Shown: positions 1-14,593 of the stretch, in pieces
Numbering within the stretch: position 1 is the first letter of the stretch
Layout: every line of letters begins with the position of its first letter
DNA from: Flaccisagitta enflata
Lineage: Eukaryota > Chaetognatha > Sagittoidea > Aphragmophora
Length of the DNA stretch: 64,000 nt
Direction of reading: 5' to 3'
Assembly: GCA_965153355.1 (NCBI GenBank)
Contig: OZ231126.1
Location: forward strand, 33,170,001-33,234,000
The notes under the pieces: generated by a model
Database searches by the model: none
Told to the model about the DNA's origin: nothing
What the model saw: the letters and a program-made list of their open reading frames with translations, nothing else
Made by a program: the position numbers and the translations under genes

Positions 1-935
<935 letters not shown>

Positions 936-1447
936 TGACGAATTGTAGGGCATTTCTTGGAAATGATTACTTGCGTGGGAAGGTTTTCAATTACCTCTAC
1001 CTTCAAAAAGTACTAATTTTGAATCCCGTCGTGTTGTGTAATTTGATAGTTTGAATCTTCCGCGCGATTTGCCTTTTTGTAAGCGCTTCGTACGTCATTC
1101 TAAGTTTCCGCTCTTTTAACCTATCACGCTACATGAATGAATTAAAGCGTAACTAGCGCTAGTAGTAACTCTAGTAGATCTACCTCTTTGTGCATTTTAC
1201 ACGCGCTTACGTCAGCATGATTGACGTAAAACGTTTCTCGTGGGCCGCGCTGATTTCGCGTCGTAGAATGGGTTGAAACTCAATAGTTTACTCACGGCTC
1301 ATGGGAAGTGTTTTGTTGATTTTTTTTTTTTGCAGAACAGTTTTAATGACGAATACGATCTAGAAAGTGTATGAAGTGTGAGAACGCGTATTTAAGTTAC
1401 TGTCATTGTTTGTGTGTGTGAGTGGGGGTGTGTGGAACCAACCGTCG
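936..1447. other. Unannotated unique sequence
   Basis: I see no open frame of useful length, repeat family or RNA gene. There are several short CG-containing words and an 11-base T run near 1320. Confidence 0.5.
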
Positions 1448-1911
1448 ATACTATCTAGGAAATAGATATACGGACACCTAACCATCATTATAGCAGCTAA
1501 ACTACAACAACCAATTAAAAAATGAAACAAGATCAACAAACTATGACAAAATATCTTCCATTCAAGACCAAGTGGAGGTCAGTAGCTCAAGCCGTTTTCA
1601 TTTGACAGTGTTTTGAAGAGAAACTGTCATTTTATCAAGATCATATTTTGATGTTTTCTGTTCAAATCTACAAAGGACAACGTATTTTGAAAGAGCTCTC
1701 AAATCTAAATGGATTGACCAAAATCATTTCGCTTGGCCTCGTTAGATCACACAAATTTTTTGTCTGTCGAAAAAGTTGAAGTCTGCAGTTAAACATATTG
1801 CCCTCAAATTATCTAATATGTTCTTTTAATTTGTCATCAATAAATAGACAGAAACGTACAAATCAACGCACAACTATAAACTACTAAAAAGAGGAAAACA
1901 ACACAAATTTA

Positions 1912-2247
1912 CTATTCCTGTTCACGTTCACGTTCTCGTTCAATTTTCACGTTTTGAGCAATATGAGAGATGACAGGATTCCTATGAGTCAGGAGAGCAG
2001 CCTCAAATTTGTTTTTTGAAGCATGAAAAATGTCAACCAAGAATTTGTATCCAAACGACTCTCGTAGAGACCTTACACTCTCCCATCGATTAAAGCCAAA
2101 AAGCAAACGAAGCGCATCATTTATGGCAGTGGTACAGACTTGCATTTGACGAGATGGATATTCTTTAACGGCGGATGCATAGGAGAGGATTGGTACACAG
2201 CATGTGTAAACGAGATGCACCATGACCTCCTCACTTGGCTTATTCAA
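1912..2247 (-). pseudogene. 5'-truncated non-LTR retrotransposon, reverse transcriptase C-terminal end
   Basis: The minus-strand product of about 100 residues contains VYTCCVPILSYASAVKEY, LLFGFNRWESVRSLRESFG and YKFLVDIFHASKNKFEAAL. This is the pattern of the tail end of LINE reverse transcriptases, after the catalytic YADD region and running into the C-terminal segment. The catalytic part is absent, so the copy is dead on arrival. At the 3' side (about 1918-1942) the sequence becomes a GAACGT-type simple repeat, possibly the LINE tail. The 5' truncation point coincides with an 18-bp inverted repeat. The family (jockey/CR1/Rex-like) cannot be fixed from this piece. Confidence 0.6.
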
Positions 2248-2262
2248 GTGAGGAGGTCATGG
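2220..2262. repeat. Perfect 18-bp inverted repeat at LINE 5' truncation
   Basis: CCATGACCTCCTCACTTG at 2220-2237 is followed by a 7-base loop and its exact complement at 2245-2262. It lies at the truncated 5' edge of the LINE fragment, as a very short 5' inversion (twin priming) or foldback synthesis would leave. Confidence 0.9.
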
Positions 2263-2497
2263 CGCAATAATATCAAAACAAAACCAAATCGATTAAATGA
2301 GTTTCTGGTGCTTGTTGAGATACACTGATTTAGGTTGAAAAATCATAAACCAATCCCATAGAAACTCAAAACAGAAGCAGTTTATAGATCAAAATACCAT
2401 AAAATGACTAGAAATTGATTCATTTGAACATACATTTCATTCAGTGAGTGATAAGACTTTTCTCCAGCTGTCCGTATATTTATTTCCTAGATAGTAT

Positions 2498-2837
2498 TGT
2501 AACCCCGCTTTGCTTGATGACTCATTTTTTAATTTCACTCAACTCTATATGAGATTTTTCCTGCCTTTCCGTGACGCTCAAGTTGAAAAGTGTGAAAACG
2601 AGGGGGGTACGCCACTGCCCACCAGTTTGCTCACTTATTCTCTTCTTCTTCCCACTTCCAAGACCTTCCAACAAAATCCTTCATCATTTGTCAAGTGATG
2701 CTCGTGGCTGCCACACAATCAGGAGATTTGAGGAGCAGCCAAGCAATTGATGATTGAAACAAACAGAGGGTATTACACACCCCCATGCTGCTAAGATTCG
2801 ACGCTGAACCCTAGTTCATTTCTCTCTCATTCCCTCT
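2498..2837. other. Unique stretch with faint AACAAG-element traces
   Basis: TTGTAACCCCGCTTTGCTTG at about 2498-2517 and GTACGCCACTGCCCACC near 2608-2624 resemble the 5' parts of the AACAAGTGAC subfamily in reverse orientation. They are heavily decayed. I see nothing else. Confidence 0.3.
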
Positions 2838-2856
2838 CTGTCTGTCTGTCTGCCTC

Positions 2857-2920
<64 letters not shown>

Positions 2921-2947
2921 GCTTTCTCTGTCTGTTTCTCTCTGTCT

Positions 2948-3041
<94 letters not shown>
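2838..3041. repeat. (CTGT)n then (CT)n compound microsatellite
   Basis: CTGT units run at about 2838-2919 and CT units at about 2950-3041, with a short interrupted link between them. Confidence 0.97.
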
Positions 3042-3242
3042 TTTGCTCTTTTTTTCAAATTCTATGTTTACTTTCCTCGACGCTTTTCCGCTTGATCGGT
3101 TTTCCAGTTCAACTGCAGTCTAGACTTCCTTTAGGTCTCCTCTTTTTTCCTTCTCTCCACATCAAATTGCGAGTTTATAGGCTTTTATCATTTCAAAATC
3201 CTCTTTTCTACGTGGATCTCCTTTGGGTAAGTGGCAAGCCTA

Positions 3243-3523
3243 GATGGTAACTCCTGGGTGGTAACGCCTGGATGATAACGTCTAAATGGTAGGGCCTGAT
3301 TGGTAACTCCTGGATGGTAAGGCCTGGATGATAACGTCTGAATGGTAACACCTGAATGGTGATGCCTGGATGATAATATGTACCTGGATGGCAGCGTCTG
3401 GATGTTAACGCCTGGATGGTAACGCCTTGATGGTAACTCCTGGATGGTAACACCTGAATGGTAACGCCTAGATGAAATTACCTAGACGATAACGCCTGTA
3501 TAGTAACGCCTGGATAGTAACGC
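3243..3523. repeat. 14-bp minisatellite
   Basis: About 20 imperfect copies of a 14-bp unit close to CCTGGATGGTAACG. Units differ by one to three substitutions, so the array is old or poorly homogenised. The reading frames through it have no independent support. Confidence 0.9.
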
Positions 3524-3605
3524 CATACCATGTTCAAGATGACAGTTTTTTTTTGACATATAGTTTACGAACTAGAGCAAAAGACGTACTTCTAAATTTG
3601 ATAAA

Positions 3606-3850
3606 AACAAGGCCGGATACATGGCCAATAAGTAGTCGCTTGCGGGTGGGCATGTGCAGTATTGCGGGTGCGTAGGGGCACTATGTGACAGTGCCGGGCT
3701 GTAAGGTTGCTGGGCAGGGGCAGTAATGCAAAGAAATCACTTTTTCAGTCGATTTCGCGTCATCCAAAATTTCGCGTTACCAACCAACCTACCCTATCTA
3801 CCCACCTACGGATACTCCCTCTTATAGAGTCGAATAGCAAGCGACTATAA
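3606..3850 (+). mobile_element. AACAAG hairpin-ended element, AGTCGCTTGC variant
   Basis: It starts AACAAGGCCGGATAC and ends with a hairpin followed by CGACTATAA. The 5' subterminal word AGTCGCTTGC (3634-3643) is exactly complementary to GCAAGCGACT (3837-3846). Other copies have G and C at the T and A positions, so both partners have changed together. The core is GC-rich and lacks the GGAC repeat found in most copies. Confidence 0.85.
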
Positions 3851-4681
3851 ACCATGTAAAAAGAATCCTTTCATCAGACAAAATGATTTTGAAGACTTTA
3901 TTTTTACAGACATCTTTCTTTCCAGACCATGCCCGGAAGGCAGTTGGGTAGTAAGGGGCTGAGCATAAGAGTTTTCTTGATTTCGGTTGATCTACCTCAT
4001 TGTGACGGTGGTCTGACCCTGTTAGGGTGTTAGGGTGGTTGCACGGTGATCCAAAATGAAAACCTTTGCTCTTCCCTACCACACTTCCATCCTTCCTTCG
4101 ATCTTTTCTTTCATACAAGAATGAATATAAGAATGAAGGAAGGAAGGAAAAAGAAAGGATGTTATTCCTTCTGGCTCCCTCTTTGAGTCATTACTTTCGT
4201 TTCAAATGGTCTCTATGTGTACCCATTTACCCCTACTCCTTTTAGGAACTTATGAAGTTCAGTTTGTGGGATTAACCAAGGAGGAAAAAAGTTGACTGAT
4301 TTTTTTAACAAGCCAAATGAGTATAATAATAATAAGAAAAATGAATATTTTATACTTTTTGGCAACTGGTATTACGTTGGAACAGTCATAAGAGTAAGTA
4401 TGTCTCTTTTTTTTTTACGGAAAAAAACTCAATTTTCATTAAGTAAAGATATATGCGATAAAAAATGCTTTCACGCTTGCAAAAAGGCCTGTTCGCTGCT
4501 GTTCGTCACATAACTTATAGTTTCGACAACGCTGATTTCAAATCTACTTTCAGATTTGATTTAAATTCATCCTGAGTAACGCTATAGTCATTGGAAGACG
4601 CAGTCTCCTTTGTTAAGACTTAAAAAAACACTAGCCTAGTAGGAACTTTTGCACGGCAGTTGTTGGAGTGATAAGTAGAGA
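3851..4681. other. Unannotated sequence
   Basis: It includes a short GAAGGAAG purine run near 4130-4160 and AT-rich sequence. I recognise no gene or repeat family. Confidence 0.45.
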
Positions 4682-4877
4682 AACAAGGCCGGATACATGT
4701 CTAGCGAAGTCGCATGTGGGTGGGCAGGGGCTGTATTTGAGGTCACTAGACTATTTGGGCAGGAGCAGTGAGATTGAAGAAATAAAATCATAACAAAAGT
4801 AAAATGTGACCGACCAACCGACCAACGGATGGATGGACAAAGCGACTTGTAGAGTTGCATGCACGCGACTAAAAAAA
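4682..4877 (+). mobile_element. AACAAG hairpin-ended element
   Basis: It starts AACAAGGCCGGATACATG, carries the family words GTGGGTGGGCAGGGGC and TATTTGAGGTCACT, a decayed ACCGACCAACGG core, and ends GCACGCGACTAAAAAAA. The hairpins have accumulated mismatches, so this is an older copy. No coding capacity. Confidence 0.85.
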
Positions 4878-5301
4878 TGACTGTTTTTTTTTAAACCAGC
4901 AAAGTGAATATGAATATATGATTAAAGAATGATAAATCAATCATTTTGCTTGTCTGGTATTACATAGAAAGGGCCCTTTGAGTCAGACAGTCATTTTTTA
5001 GTGAAGGAAAATAACTGAGGTTTACATAAATAAGACTTGCTGTGAAATAAGATGCTTTTAAGCTTGTAATTAGGCCTGTACGCTGCTGTACATAAAAGAA
5101 CATATAGTTTCGACCATGCTGATTCTAAATCTTGTTTCATTTTTTTTTCCGATTTCATACGAGGCAATGCGATCATAATAACAAGACAAAGTGCTAAGTT
5201 GCTAACCAAAACAGCATCATGGAACTTGCGCCTAAATCGCAAATTAACAGTACCTTGTTTAGTGTTTACGCTCGTAAATTTTCACCGTTTCCAATTTTAG
5301 A

Positions 5302-5430
5302 TTTTTAATCGCATGCACGCTATGTTGGTTGGTTGGTTGGTCCATCCGTCGGTTGGTCGGTAACACTATTTTTAATGTGTTTATGGGCGTTTTTCACATT
5401 ACTGCCCCTGCCAAATTGCTTGGTTAGCCT
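5302..5430 (-). mobile_element. AACAAG element fragment
   Basis: On the plus strand the 3' end reads TTTTTAATCGCATGCACGC, followed by a GGTTGGTTGGTCCATCCGTC core and the CTGCCCCTGCC segment. The AACAAG 5' end is missing, and the next element abuts it. Confidence 0.7.
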
Positions 5431-5600
5431 TTTTAGTCGTGTGCACGCGACTATGAACCACTCTTTCTGTTGGTCTAACTTTTTCTGCTGTTTGATGTCA
5501 TTTTTAGTCATTTTATGTCATTTAAAGTTATTTTAAGTCATTACATTTTGTCTCTTGGTCTTTTTGTCTTTTAGTCTTATTGTCTTTTGTCAAATGGATA
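5430..5600 (-). mobile_element. AACAAG element fragment, TGACTTAAAA subfamily
   Basis: The 3' hairpin TTTTAGTCGTGTGCACGCGA (plus-strand view) is followed by diverged TCATTTTAAG units. These match the TGACTTAAAA decamer core of the copies at 23.8 and 53.0 kb. The 5' end is not recognisable. Confidence 0.6.
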
Positions 5601-5787
5601 TTCCATGAATTTTACTCACTGGATGATCTCAGAAATTTATTTACAGATTGTGCCATTCAATGCAATGGCGCTTTTTTTTTTACAAAATTGTTTGAATAGA
5701 CAATTGCTTTACATTTTTGTTCAATTTTATTTTTTTTTCTTGGACTCTATAATGACTGTGCTCGTCTGTCTGTCAGTCGTCCATCCA

Positions 5788-6008
5788 TTTTTAGTTGCAG
5801 ACACGCAACTCTATAACAGGCTTTGTCTGTCCATTGATCTGTCGGTCCGTCCATCTGTCCATAACGCAGGAGTCGAAAAGTGGAAAAACGAGCATTTTAG
5901 GTGTTTTTTTGGTTATGTGTGTTGGTGATGGGGGCATGGGGTGTGGATGGGGATTGGATGCCCTTGCCCACCCATCCGCAACAATATTGTGACCCCGCGT
6001 CACTTGTT
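5788..6008 (-). mobile_element. AACAAGTGAC-subfamily hairpin-ended element
   Basis: On the minus strand it starts AACAAGTGACGCGGGGTCAC, a 5' hairpin GTGAC/GTCAC. It continues GTTGCGGATGGGTGGGCA and ends with a hairpin GAGTTGCGTGTCTGCAACT plus AAAA. The 5' hairpin sequence is unrelated to the GCCG/CGGC of the main subfamily, but position and pairing are the same. A GA microsatellite begins about 20 bp beyond its 5' end. Confidence 0.85.
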
Positions 6009-6024
6009 TCATTGATTTCAGAGG

Positions 6025-6187
<163 letters not shown>

Positions 6188-6539
6188 CTGCTGATAAGAC
6201 AACACCCCACCGCTTGCCCCTTCCCACACCCCTTGACGTTGCCATAATTCCACATTGTTTTAAAAGTTACAATCACTTTGCAGTTTTGAGAATGGTTACC
6301 GGATCGTCATCCCTTTCACTATTGTGGTGATATACAGCTTAAGTGAGTCTTTGTGGTAAAGTATTAGGTTGGTGATGTGATTAGTTCATTCTGGATGGAT
6401 ACCCTCATGTTCCAAGTCGAATTTTCATTGCTAGACGGTTTCATTTGGTTAGAAAGTTATGTCCAAACAAGTGACAGACTCGTGAGAACGGCGACGAAGG
6501 CAATATAGCGCGAAATATGTTAGAAAAATAGTTTAAATA

Positions 6540-7102
6540 CAGTAGATCTTGTCTTGACTTGAGATAACGGGGGCAAGCACTATGGAAGAACAAATGAAAC
6601 TAGAGGGCTGATATTTGGAATATAAACTAATAAAGGAATAATTTATTCCCCATGATACTTGGTTGCCATGGAAACGCATTTCCATGTATTTATGCTAAAA
6701 TATCAATATTTTGAGAAATTTTTTGAGGGAACATTGCTTAAAATTAAATTTGCCAAAACTTTCCCACAGTATGTTCTGTATGAATATCGCTCGTTTGGCC
6801 GTTGCTAGGGAGCGTATCCATGTGTGACAACCCCTAGCAACCGCTAAATGAGCGACATTCTTACAGAACATACTGTGGGAAAGTTGTAGCAAATTTGATT
6901 TTAAGCAATGTTCCCTCAAAAAATTTCTCAAAATATTGATACTTTTGCGTAAATACATGGAAATGCGTTTCCATGGCAACCAACTATCATGGGCAATAAA
7001 GCATCATTTAATTAGTCTATGTTCTAAATATCAATCTCCTGGCTTCATTTGTTAATCTATAATGCTTTCCCCCGTTATCTCAAGTCTAGACGAGATCTAC
7101 TG
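6540..7102. mobile_element. CAGTAGATC fold-back MITE with TA target duplication
   Basis: A near-complete palindrome of 563 bp. The ends are CAGTAGATCT.GTC...GAC.AGATCTACTG, flanked by TA on both sides (6538-6539, 7103-7104). The arms carry TTGCCATGGAAACGC and TTTCCCACAGTATGTTCTGT, and meet near 6815. TA duplication and CAGT ends fit Tc1/mariner-type mobilisation. No transposase is present. The same core recurs at 37.0, 52.5, 54.3 and 60.7 kb. Confidence 0.9.
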
Positions 7103-9796
<2,694 letters not shown>

Positions 9797-10595
9797 TTTT
9801 TGGGCAGCGGCCCCGGAGGGGTCGATGACCTATGGTTCCACACAGGGCAATTTTTCCGATCTAATGTCAGTGTCCACCCCCCCCCCAAAGCCCTAAATCA
9901 GGCCTCTGAGACCTCAGAGCAGGCCTCTGAGACCTCAATTCAGGCCTCTCAGACCCCAAATCAGGCCTCTCAGACCTCAAAGCAGGCCTCTCAGACCCTA
10001 AATCAGGCCTCTCAGACCTCTTATCAGGCCTCTTAGGCCCCAACTCAGGCCTCCAGACCTCTTATCATGCCTCTCAGACCCCAAATCGGGCCTCACAGAC
10101 CCCAAATCAGGCCTCCTAAACCCAAATCAGGCCTCTCAGACCTCTTATCAGGCTTCTTAGGCCCCAACTCAGGCCTCCGAACCTCTTTTCAGGCCTTTCA
10201 GACCCCAAATCAGGCCTCTCAGACCACAAATCTGGCCTCTCAAACTACAAATCAGGCATCTGGGATCCCTAATCAGGCCTCTCAGACCCCAAATCAGGCC
10301 TCTCAGACCTCTTTTCAGGCTTCTTAGGCCTTACCCCAGGCCTCCCAGACCTCTTATCAGGCCTCTCAGACCCTATATCAGGCCTCTCACACCCCAGATC
10401 AGACCTTATGGACCCCAGATTAGACTTCTCAGACCCAAGATCATGCCTTCCAAAACAAAATTGCCCTGTGTGGAATCATAGGTCATTGACCCCTCCGGGG
10501 CCGCTGCCCCATTACCTCATCACTTCAATACTAAATGATATCAATGGGGCATCGGGAACCGCTGACCATAATGACGCTTGAGCGGCCTGTTCTTC
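9797..10595 (+). mobile_element. GGCAGCGGCC element with 21-bp tandem array
   Basis: TTTTTGGGCAGCGGCCCC (from 9797), the following GATGACCTATG and CACAGGGCAA return as an inverted repeat at about 10460-10510. Between them lie about 26 copies of a 20-21 bp unit close to AAATCAGGCCTCTCAGACCCC (9890-10450). Outside the right repeat is the family tail GGCATCGGGAACCGCTGACCAT. There is no coding capacity. The superfamily is unknown, and the boundaries are inferred from comparison of six copies in this window. Confidence 0.85.
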
Positions 10596-11195
10596 ATAAT
10601 TCATTTTAACTGAACCTGGTATATTTAACTAGAGCAATTCACATCTTTTTGACGACAGCCACTGGTTCCAATTCCAGTAGATATATACATCAAGAAATTT
10701 CTGGCCTTCTACCGAAACATCAAATTCCACCGAGATAGTATCATTGGTCTCTGCATCTCAGATACTAGACTTAATAACAAGCCAGCGTACCAGGCTTTGC
10801 AAAAACCCCTAAAAAATGATTGTGCCTGAAAAATTATGGGAAGGTTGAAAATATAGAATCATCTGCTCCCGCGAAAGTTTAACTGGCCTAGCCCAGGGCT
10901 TTCGTCAGAGAGCTAGAGCATGCCAATCATTAATGGCCTAATATAGTCACACGCACGATGGAATTAAATACAGACGGAGGGCACGCTAACAATAGCCTCA
11001 TAGGGTTTGTACGAGATACGGAAGTGTTGAGACTAACGTAGTGGTGAAGAGTGACTGCGATGACTGAAAAATCAAATGAAGAGGCAAACAGGAAGTGAAA
11101 AACAGCGACTAAGAAGCCAAACAACAGTCAACAAAAGCACAAGAGGGAGCAAGATGAAAACATGATAAAGGAACAACAGACCCGTTAAAATGAAG
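10596..11195. other. Unannotated sequence
   Basis: AT-rich, with no open frame worth reporting. ACTGGCCTAGCCCAGGGC near 10880-10900 is a short imperfect palindrome of unknown meaning. Confidence 0.4.
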
Positions 11196-11763
<568 letters not shown>

Positions 11764-11839
11764 GACGAAAACAATTTGAAAGCAAAGTAACATGCCAAAG
11801 AAACGCGTTAAAAAAAGAGGCGAAAATCAGTCAAAGATC

Positions 11840-11970
11840 TTTTTAATCGCGTCGTACGCAACTCTAGTCTCTACAAGTCATTTTGTCCATCGGTCGGTCC
11901 ATCCATCCATTCATCGGCTGGTCCGTTGCTCATTCCATAAGTTCCCATAGTCAAATTTAGGGTTTTGTCT
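11840..11970 (-). mobile_element. AACAAG element 3' fragment
   Basis: TTTTTAATCGCGTCGTACGC followed by GTCGGTCCATCCATCC on the plus strand is the reversed 3' end and core. The 5' end was not found. Confidence 0.65.
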
Positions 11971-12354
11971 TTTGTTCATTTTCTCTTAATCGTCAGAAAT
12001 TTTGTTTAATAGGTCCGATTCACTCGACGTTAATCCGATGAACTTGTTTTCATGCGCTTAGATGTTGTAAAAGATATGATCCTTTAAAACTTGTACGGTC
12101 AGGTCGGAGAAGCAAGCAAACAAGTAAAAGAGGGGCGGCTAACTATGCCAATCCTGCTAACCCAAATAACCATACGTAACTGCACACCTTCGAGGTGATT
12201 GCACAAAAGGAGGAGAAATGAAGGAAACATTTCGATTGCAGCACTTCAAAGCGATCGCTCTAAAAAACAGGCAAGCAATAAAATTCGGGGTGAACGTATG
12301 AACATGACCAGTTGTAACGCTGACACAAAGTTGCCCAGAAGAAAATCATATAAA

Positions 12355-12490
12355 AACAAGGCCGTATACACGGCTACCGAAGTCGCGTGCGGGTGGGCAG
12401 GGGCATTGATAAAAAAGGCTATCCAAGCATTTGGGCAGAAGCGGTAATCCTAAAAACGGACCGACGGACCGACGGACGGAGCGGGTTCAA
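12355..12490 (+). mobile_element. AACAAG element, 3'-truncated
   Basis: It starts AACAAGGCCGTATACACGGC with the 5' hairpin intact as GCCG/CGGC-like. It continues through AGTCGCGTGCGGGTGGGCAG and CGGACCGACGGACC, then breaks off without the 3' hairpin. A spurious open frame covers it. Confidence 0.75.
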
Positions 12491-12785
12491 AAAGAAGCGA
12501 TCAAAAAGAAGTGGATGAACGTGGCTAACATCGAGGCTACGAGTACGAGGCGGTTGCTTAAAAGGGAAGGAAATGAAGGATAAACGCATAACAAACAGTT
12601 CGAGTCCCAAGCTGGTCCCATGAGGGGACGAAGAAAGCCGAGAGAGAGAGAGAGAGAGAGAGACAACGTCGATAAGAAAATCTCTGAGAAGAGGAGAAAA
12701 CGAAGGCGTTAGTCGTGTTGGATGTGGAATCGTCGAACTAAGATGGGGTAAGTCCATGGTAAATACTATGTTAGAGGAAAGGCGG

Positions 12786-12790
12786 GAAAC

Positions 12791-12880
<90 letters not shown>
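12786..12880. repeat. (GA)n microsatellite
   Basis: Pure GA. A shorter GA run lies at about 12640-12661. Confidence 0.98.
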
Positions 12881-12882
<2 letters not shown>

Positions 12883-12987
12883 TTTCTTTGAAGATAAAAC
12901 GAGTGAAAGTTTTGAAACAGGCTAGGTAGATACGTATGACTATGAGGAACCGAAAATTCAGCTACTTTGACGTGCGTGATTGCGTGA

Positions 12988-13349
12988 GACCGACCGACCG
13001 ACCGACCGACTGACCGACCGACCGACCGACCGACCGACCGACCGACCGACCGACCGACCGACCGACCGACCGACCGACCGACCGACCGACCGACCGACCG
13101 ACCGACCGACCGACCGACCGACCGACCGACCGACCGACCGACCGACCGACCGACCGACCGACCGACCGACCGACCGACCGACCGACCGACCGACCGACCG
13201 ACCGACCGACCGACCGACCGACCGACCGACCGACCGACCGACCGACCGACCGACCGACCGACCGACCGACCGACCGACCGACCGACCGACCGACCGACCG
13301 ACCGACCGACCGACCGACCGACCGACCGACCGACCGACCGACCGACCGA
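12988..13349. repeat. (GACC)n microsatellite, about 90 units
   Basis: A 362-bp run of GACC with a single substitution near 13011. It yields perfect Pro-Thr-Asp and Ser-Val-Gly-Arg frames that are not genes. The AACAAG elements carry short mixed GGAC/GACC cores, so this array may have expanded from one, but no element ends flank it. Confidence 0.98.
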
Positions 13350-13542
13350 GTGTTCGCATTGAGTTTGAGCGAGTTGAACTGTGAAAGTAGTCAGCCGACA
13401 AAGATGTTGCTTTCCTGTCGAGAGGCGAGAAATTTCCCCTCAAGTTGCCGACAAACTGTCTCTAAATTCAAATGATAGGTTTATAAGGAAACCGTGACGG
13501 TTTTAGAGTTATGGCCAGCATGCGCGCATCGCCAATTAAGAG

Positions 13543-13678
13543 TAGGGATGTGGAAGCGGTCGATTTTAGTGCCGCTTCCACCGCTTCCGCTTCCGCTTCC
13601 GCTTCCATTTTGTAGTACAAATACTAGTAGCTATCCCATTCTCCAAAATGGAAGCGGTCAATCGCTTCCACATCCCTA
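13543..13678. mobile_element. hAT-type MITE, 136 bp
   Basis: The ends are TAGGGATGTGGAAGCG and its exact complement. It is flanked by ATTAAGAG (13535-13542) and ATCAAGAG (13679-13686), an 8-bp target duplication with one difference. TAGGG-type ends and 8-bp duplications are hAT hallmarks. The interior has a CGCTTC repeat that extends the inverted repeats. Confidence 0.9.
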
Positions 13679-13825
13679 ATCAAGAGTATGTGAATAAACG
13701 TTTTCAATGAATGAATGACTGAATGAATGAACGACTGAATGAAAATGAATGTGGGAAGGCAAAAGAGGGAACAGGCATAAAGAAAGACGCCAAAATTGGC
13801 AGTTTTGCGCGGTTTTAACGTTAGC

Positions 13826-13996
13826 GGGACGGACAGACTAAGCAACCGACCCACCCACCCACCGGCCAATGGATAGACATGACCTCTTATAGATGTGCGA
13901 GGACATAGTCTTTTTAGGGTGTGCCGTCTGTCCATCGGTTGGTTGGTCTTTAAGTTACGCATCCGGCATACCTTGTGGCCTACTTGGTCATGTTCA
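13826..13996. mobile_element. Two abutting AACAAG-family remnants, tail to tail
   Basis: A plus-oriented remnant (GGACGGACAG core and CCTCTTATAGATGTGCG 3' end, about 13826-13910) meets a minus-oriented one (13911-13996). On the minus strand the second reads ACCAAGTAGGCCACAAGGTATGCCGG and ends CGGCACACCCTAAAAA. Its subterminal AGGTATGCCG nearly complements CGGCACACC. It matches the 40.9-kb copy. Confidence 0.6.
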
Positions 13997-13998
13997 AA

Positions 13999-14006
<8 letters not shown>

Positions 14007-14070
<64 letters not shown>
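14007..14070. repeat. (CT)n microsatellite
   Basis: Pure CT. Confidence 0.97.
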
Positions 14071-14073
<3 letters not shown>

Positions 14074-14218
14074 AATTCCCTCTCATCTCGGTGTCGTCTT
14101 CCACTTAGTTTCTCTTGTCATCTCAACTAAAACCTGGACCCCTTTGTCGTGAAAACACACTGAAATGAGAAATGAAGTGAGGAAGTGAAAAATGGATTGG
14201 TTGAAAGAAGAAATGAAG

Positions 14219-14323
<105 letters not shown>

Positions 14324-14593
14324 AAATATGGTGACCATTGCAGATGGAGGAAAATGAGGGATGGTGGTTGGGCACTACATGGATGGTTTTAGAGGCCGGT
14401 GTCCGTGTGGAAATGTCTATTCGACAATATTTTTTACTCTCCATATATCTACCACATGCACATCGGCATTAAAATGTTTTTAACGTGCGCCTACACGCGC
14501 GCATGGGTAATAAATGAACGCGTGCACCGACGTCGTCATAGTCCTGAACCAGTGTGTGCAACTGAGGGTTCGTGTTTAATGGATATCCATCCG

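Larger units (their letters stand above)
1448..2497. mobile_element. Non-autonomous TIR element containing a LINE fragment
   Basis: The ends are 29-bp inverted repeats that differ at one base: ATACTATCTAGGAAATAG at 1448 and its complement ending at 2497. The interior near 1555-1600 carries the GACCAA...TAGCTCAA.CCGTTT module seen in several fold-backs of this window. A LINE fragment lies inside at about 1912-2247. No clear TSD is visible. The transposon superfamily is not assigned. Confidence 0.75.

Noticed and set aside
9890-10450. CRISPR-like array of about 21-bp units
   Set aside because: Units are contiguous variants of one sequence without unique spacers, inside an inverted-repeat element in eukaryotic DNA.
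12958-13443. Pro-Thr-Asp and Ser-Val-Gly-Arg repeat proteins
   Set aside because: Pure (GACC)n translation on both strands.
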